Below the pieces are notes generated by a model, which had not been told where the DNA came from, did not search any database, and worked only from the letters and a program-made list of their open reading frames with translations. Positions 7,426-8,900 of a stretch of DNA of 8,900 nucleotides are shown in pieces (the first letter of the stretch is position 1; every line of letters starts with the position of its first letter). This DNA comes from Fidelibacterota bacterium (GTDB lineage Bacteria; Marinisomatota; Marinisomatia; Marinisomatales; UBA1611). Location: positions 81,864 to 90,763 of the forward strand of contig PBKF01000043.1 in NCBI GenBank assembly GCA_002722105.1, given 5' to 3'. The position numbers and the translations under genes were made by a program.

Positions 7426-8564
7426 TTTAATAAATCTCTTCCAATAACAAGTTGTTGAATTTCGGATGTCCCCTCATAGATTTGTGTAATCTTTGCATCC
7501 CTCATAAGTCGTTCAACACCATACTCTCGCATATAACCATACCCACCATGAATTTGAACACAATCAGTGGCACATTTCATTGCCGTAGAAGATGCATAAA
7601 GTTTTGCCATGGAACTTTCACGTAGATAATCCTTTCCTTCATCCTTTAATTTCGCCGCTCGCCATACTAACAACCGAGCAGCATCAACCTCAACGGCCAT
7701 ATTCGCCAATTTATTCTGTATGGCACCAAATTCACCAATAGTTTGACCGAATTGTTTTCTTTCTTTTGCAAAAGATACCGATGCATCTAATGCAGCTCTG
7801 CTTAATCCCAAGGCCTGGGCAGCTATACCAATTCGTCCACCACCCAACACCTTCATAGCAATTTTAAATCCTTGCCCTTCTTCTCCAATCCTATTTTTAT
7901 GGGGAATTTTACAATTCTCAAAATAAAGTTCACAGGTATCAGTAGCGCGGATACCCAATTTGTCCTCCTTCCTACCTACGGTAAGCCCCGGTGTATCTTT
8001 TTCTATAACAAAAGCCGTAACTCCTTTATAACCAATGTCTTTTTTAGTCATACAGAACATTATAACTATATCACTATTGATTCCATTGGTAACCCAGTTT
8101 TTGGTACCATTAATAATATAATAATTACCTTCTTTTTTCGCATAGGTTTGCATATTACTTGCATCAGAACCAGATTGTGGCTCACTCAGGCTATAAGCAC
8201 CTAATTTTTTCCCATAGGCTAAAGGTTTTAAATATTCCTCTTTCTGTCCTTTTGTTCCATAATCCATAAATAATTGACAAACCAATGAATTATTTACGGA
8301 CATTACTGTAGATGTGGCTAACTCTACTGCAGCAATTTCTTCAATGGCGATAACATAAGATAATGTATCTAATTGAGACCCTCCCCATTTCTCAGGAACC
8401 ATCATACCCATAAATCCTAATTCACCCATTATTTTTACTTGCTCATTTGGAAAAATAGCTTTTTCATCTCGTTCAATAACACCGGGTAACAAATGTTCTT
8501 GGGAAAATTCCCGTGAAATTTTTTGGATAAGTTCCTGTTCAGTTGTGAGTGAAAATTCAATCAT
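7422..8564 (-). CDS. Acyl-CoA dehydrogenase (short/branched-chain type)
   Basis: A 380-residue, full-length FAD-dependent acyl-CoA dehydrogenase, which desaturates acyl-CoA thioesters at the alpha-beta bond and passes electrons to electron-transfer flavoprotein. Domain order is normal: N-terminal helical domain (about 6-118), middle beta domain with the first family signature GAYSLSEPQSGSD (122-134) and TKNWVTNG (154-161), and C-terminal helical domain with RKQFGQ (269-274), QIHGGYGY (337-344) and YEGTSEIQ. E364 is at the catalytic-base position used by butyryl-CoA, short-chain and medium-chain enzymes, unlike isovaleryl-CoA and long-chain enzymes, whose base sits on an earlier helix. Short or branched-short substrates are therefore likely, but chain length cannot be read from motifs. 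The ATG overlaps the thiolase stop by 8 nt and its TGA overlaps the ilvE GTG, indicating coupled translation. Confidence 0.93.
   Translation of the reverse strand: MIEFSLTTEQELIQKISREFSQEHLLPGVIERDEKAIFPNEQVKIMGELGFMGMMVPEKWGGSQLDTLSYVIAIEEIAAVELATSTVMSVNNSLVCQLFMDYGTKGQKEEYLKPLAYGKKLGAYSLSEPQSGSDASNMQTYAKKEGNYYIINGTKNWVTNGINSDIVIMFCMTKKDIGYKGVTAFVIEKDTPGLTVGRKEDKLGIRATDTCELYFENCKIPHKNRIGEEGQGFKIAMKVLGGGRIGIAAQALGLSRAALDASVSFAKERKQFGQTIGEFGAIQNKLANMAVEVDAARLLVWRAAKLKDEGKDYLRESSMAKLYASSTAMKCATDCVQIHGGYGYMREYGVERLMRDAKITQIYEGTSEIQQLVIGRDLLK
7436..7442 (-). promoter_or_regulatory. Probable ribosome binding site for ilvE GTG start
   Basis: GGAAGAG on the minus strand, ending 10 nt before the GTG at 7425 and lying within the end of the acyl-CoA dehydrogenase gene. 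Spacing is slightly long, but it supports use of the GTG rather than a downstream ATG. Confidence 0.45.
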
Positions 8565-8900
8565 ATTTTTTCACAATAATTGCTGAAGCTTCACCTCCAC
8601 CAATACACAATGTGGCCAAACCGTATTTTGAATTATGATTTCTGGTCAGGCCATTAACAAGTGTGGTTAAAACCCTTGCACCAGAAGCACCAATTGGGTG
8701 TCCAATTGCTATAGAGCCGCCGTATATATTTACCTTTTCGGGATCAATGTTATAATCATCAATTGCAGCCATAGTTACTGCAGCAAATGCTTCATTAATT
8801 TCCCAAATGTCAATGTCCTCGACATTAAGATTAGCTTTGATTAGAACTTTATCTATTGCTTTTCCTGGTGCAGTGGTAAACCATTCAGGTTCATGTGCAG
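8557..8900 (-). CDS. Thiolase (acetyl-CoA acyltransferase), C-terminal part only
   Basis: The last 113 codons of a thiolase; the 5' part lies beyond the right edge, so no start codon should be placed at the internal ATG at 8772. The fragment shows three C-terminal family signatures: WEINEAFAA (32-40 of the fragment), GGSIAIGHPIGASGAR (60-75) with the catalytic His in GHP, and CIGGGEAS (98-105) with the acid/base Cys. The nucleophilic Cys would be in the missing N-terminal half. Thiolases either condense two acetyl-CoA or cleave 3-oxoacyl-CoA; coupling to the acyl-CoA dehydrogenase favours the beta-oxidation direction, but the biosynthetic type cannot be excluded. It overlaps the next gene by 8 nt. 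Confidence 0.93.
   Translation of the reverse strand, partial: AHEPEWFTTAPGKAIDKVLIKANLNVEDIDIWEINEAFAAVTMAAIDDYNIDPEKVNIYGGSIAIGHPIGASGARVLTTLVNGLTRNHNSKYGLATLCIGGGEASAIIVKKYD

Noticed and set aside
7872..8204. A 110-codon plus-strand open frame opposite the acyl-CoA dehydrogenase
   Set aside because: Antisense to a well-conserved gene, with no recognisable motif and no independent support; the same applies to the other plus-strand frames in the window.
8557..8772. A small stand-alone 71-residue protein starting at the ATG at 8772
   Set aside because: The frame is open to the window edge and encodes the thiolase NEAFA motif upstream of that ATG, so this is only the tail of a larger gene.
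1..8900. Search for tRNA, rRNA, CRISPR arrays, IS elements, integrases, toxin-antitoxin or defence genes
   Set aside because: No cloverleaf-like gene, regularly spaced repeats, transposase motifs or terminal inverted repeats were seen; almost all DNA is accounted for by the seven genes.

Overview
This is a compact, visibly AT-rich bacterial segment in which every gene I can support lies on the minus strand. In transcription order (right to left) it holds the C-terminal end of a thiolase, an acyl-CoA dehydrogenase, a branched-chain amino acid aminotransferase (ilvE), the antitermination factor nusB, the preprotein translocase ATPase secA, a PLP-dependent trans-sulfuration enzyme, a 137-base gap, and the N-terminal 532 residues of a large exported multidomain protein that runs off the left edge.

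The likely source is an uncultured member of the FCB superphylum (Bacteroidota/Chlorobi/Marinimicrobia relatives). Marine Marinimicrobia (SAR406) would fit well, but this is inference. Pointers are the roughly 1015-residue SecA with an enlarged segment in its preprotein-crosslinking region, the long-type IlvE, mostly weak Shine-Dalgarno signals, and a secreted protein built from cohesin-like beta-sandwiches plus a 'cleaved adhesin/choice-of-anchor J' jelly roll.

Positions 8900 to 1736 look like one operon. The six genes overlap or abut: thiolase/acyl-CoA dehydrogenase by 8 nt, acyl-CoA dehydrogenase/ilvE by 4 nt (GTGA), ilvE-nusB with an 8-nt gap, nusB-secA with a 1-nt gap, and secA/trans-sulfuration enzyme by 1 nt (TAATG). 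The promoter must lie beyond the right edge. The first three genes fit branched-chain amino acid or short acyl-CoA metabolism (transamination, acyl-CoA oxidation, thiolysis). nusB and secA are housekeeping genes, and the last gene belongs to sulfur amino acid metabolism.

The gap at 1599-1735 holds two competing inverted repeats and a good ribosome binding site for the exported protein, which is probably a separate transcription unit. I found no RNA genes, CRISPR arrays, insertion sequences or recognisable novel defence or mobile system. The points most worth a second look are the exported repeat protein, the SecA tail lacking zinc ligands, two start-codon corrections (secA and ilvE), and the mixed operon layout.
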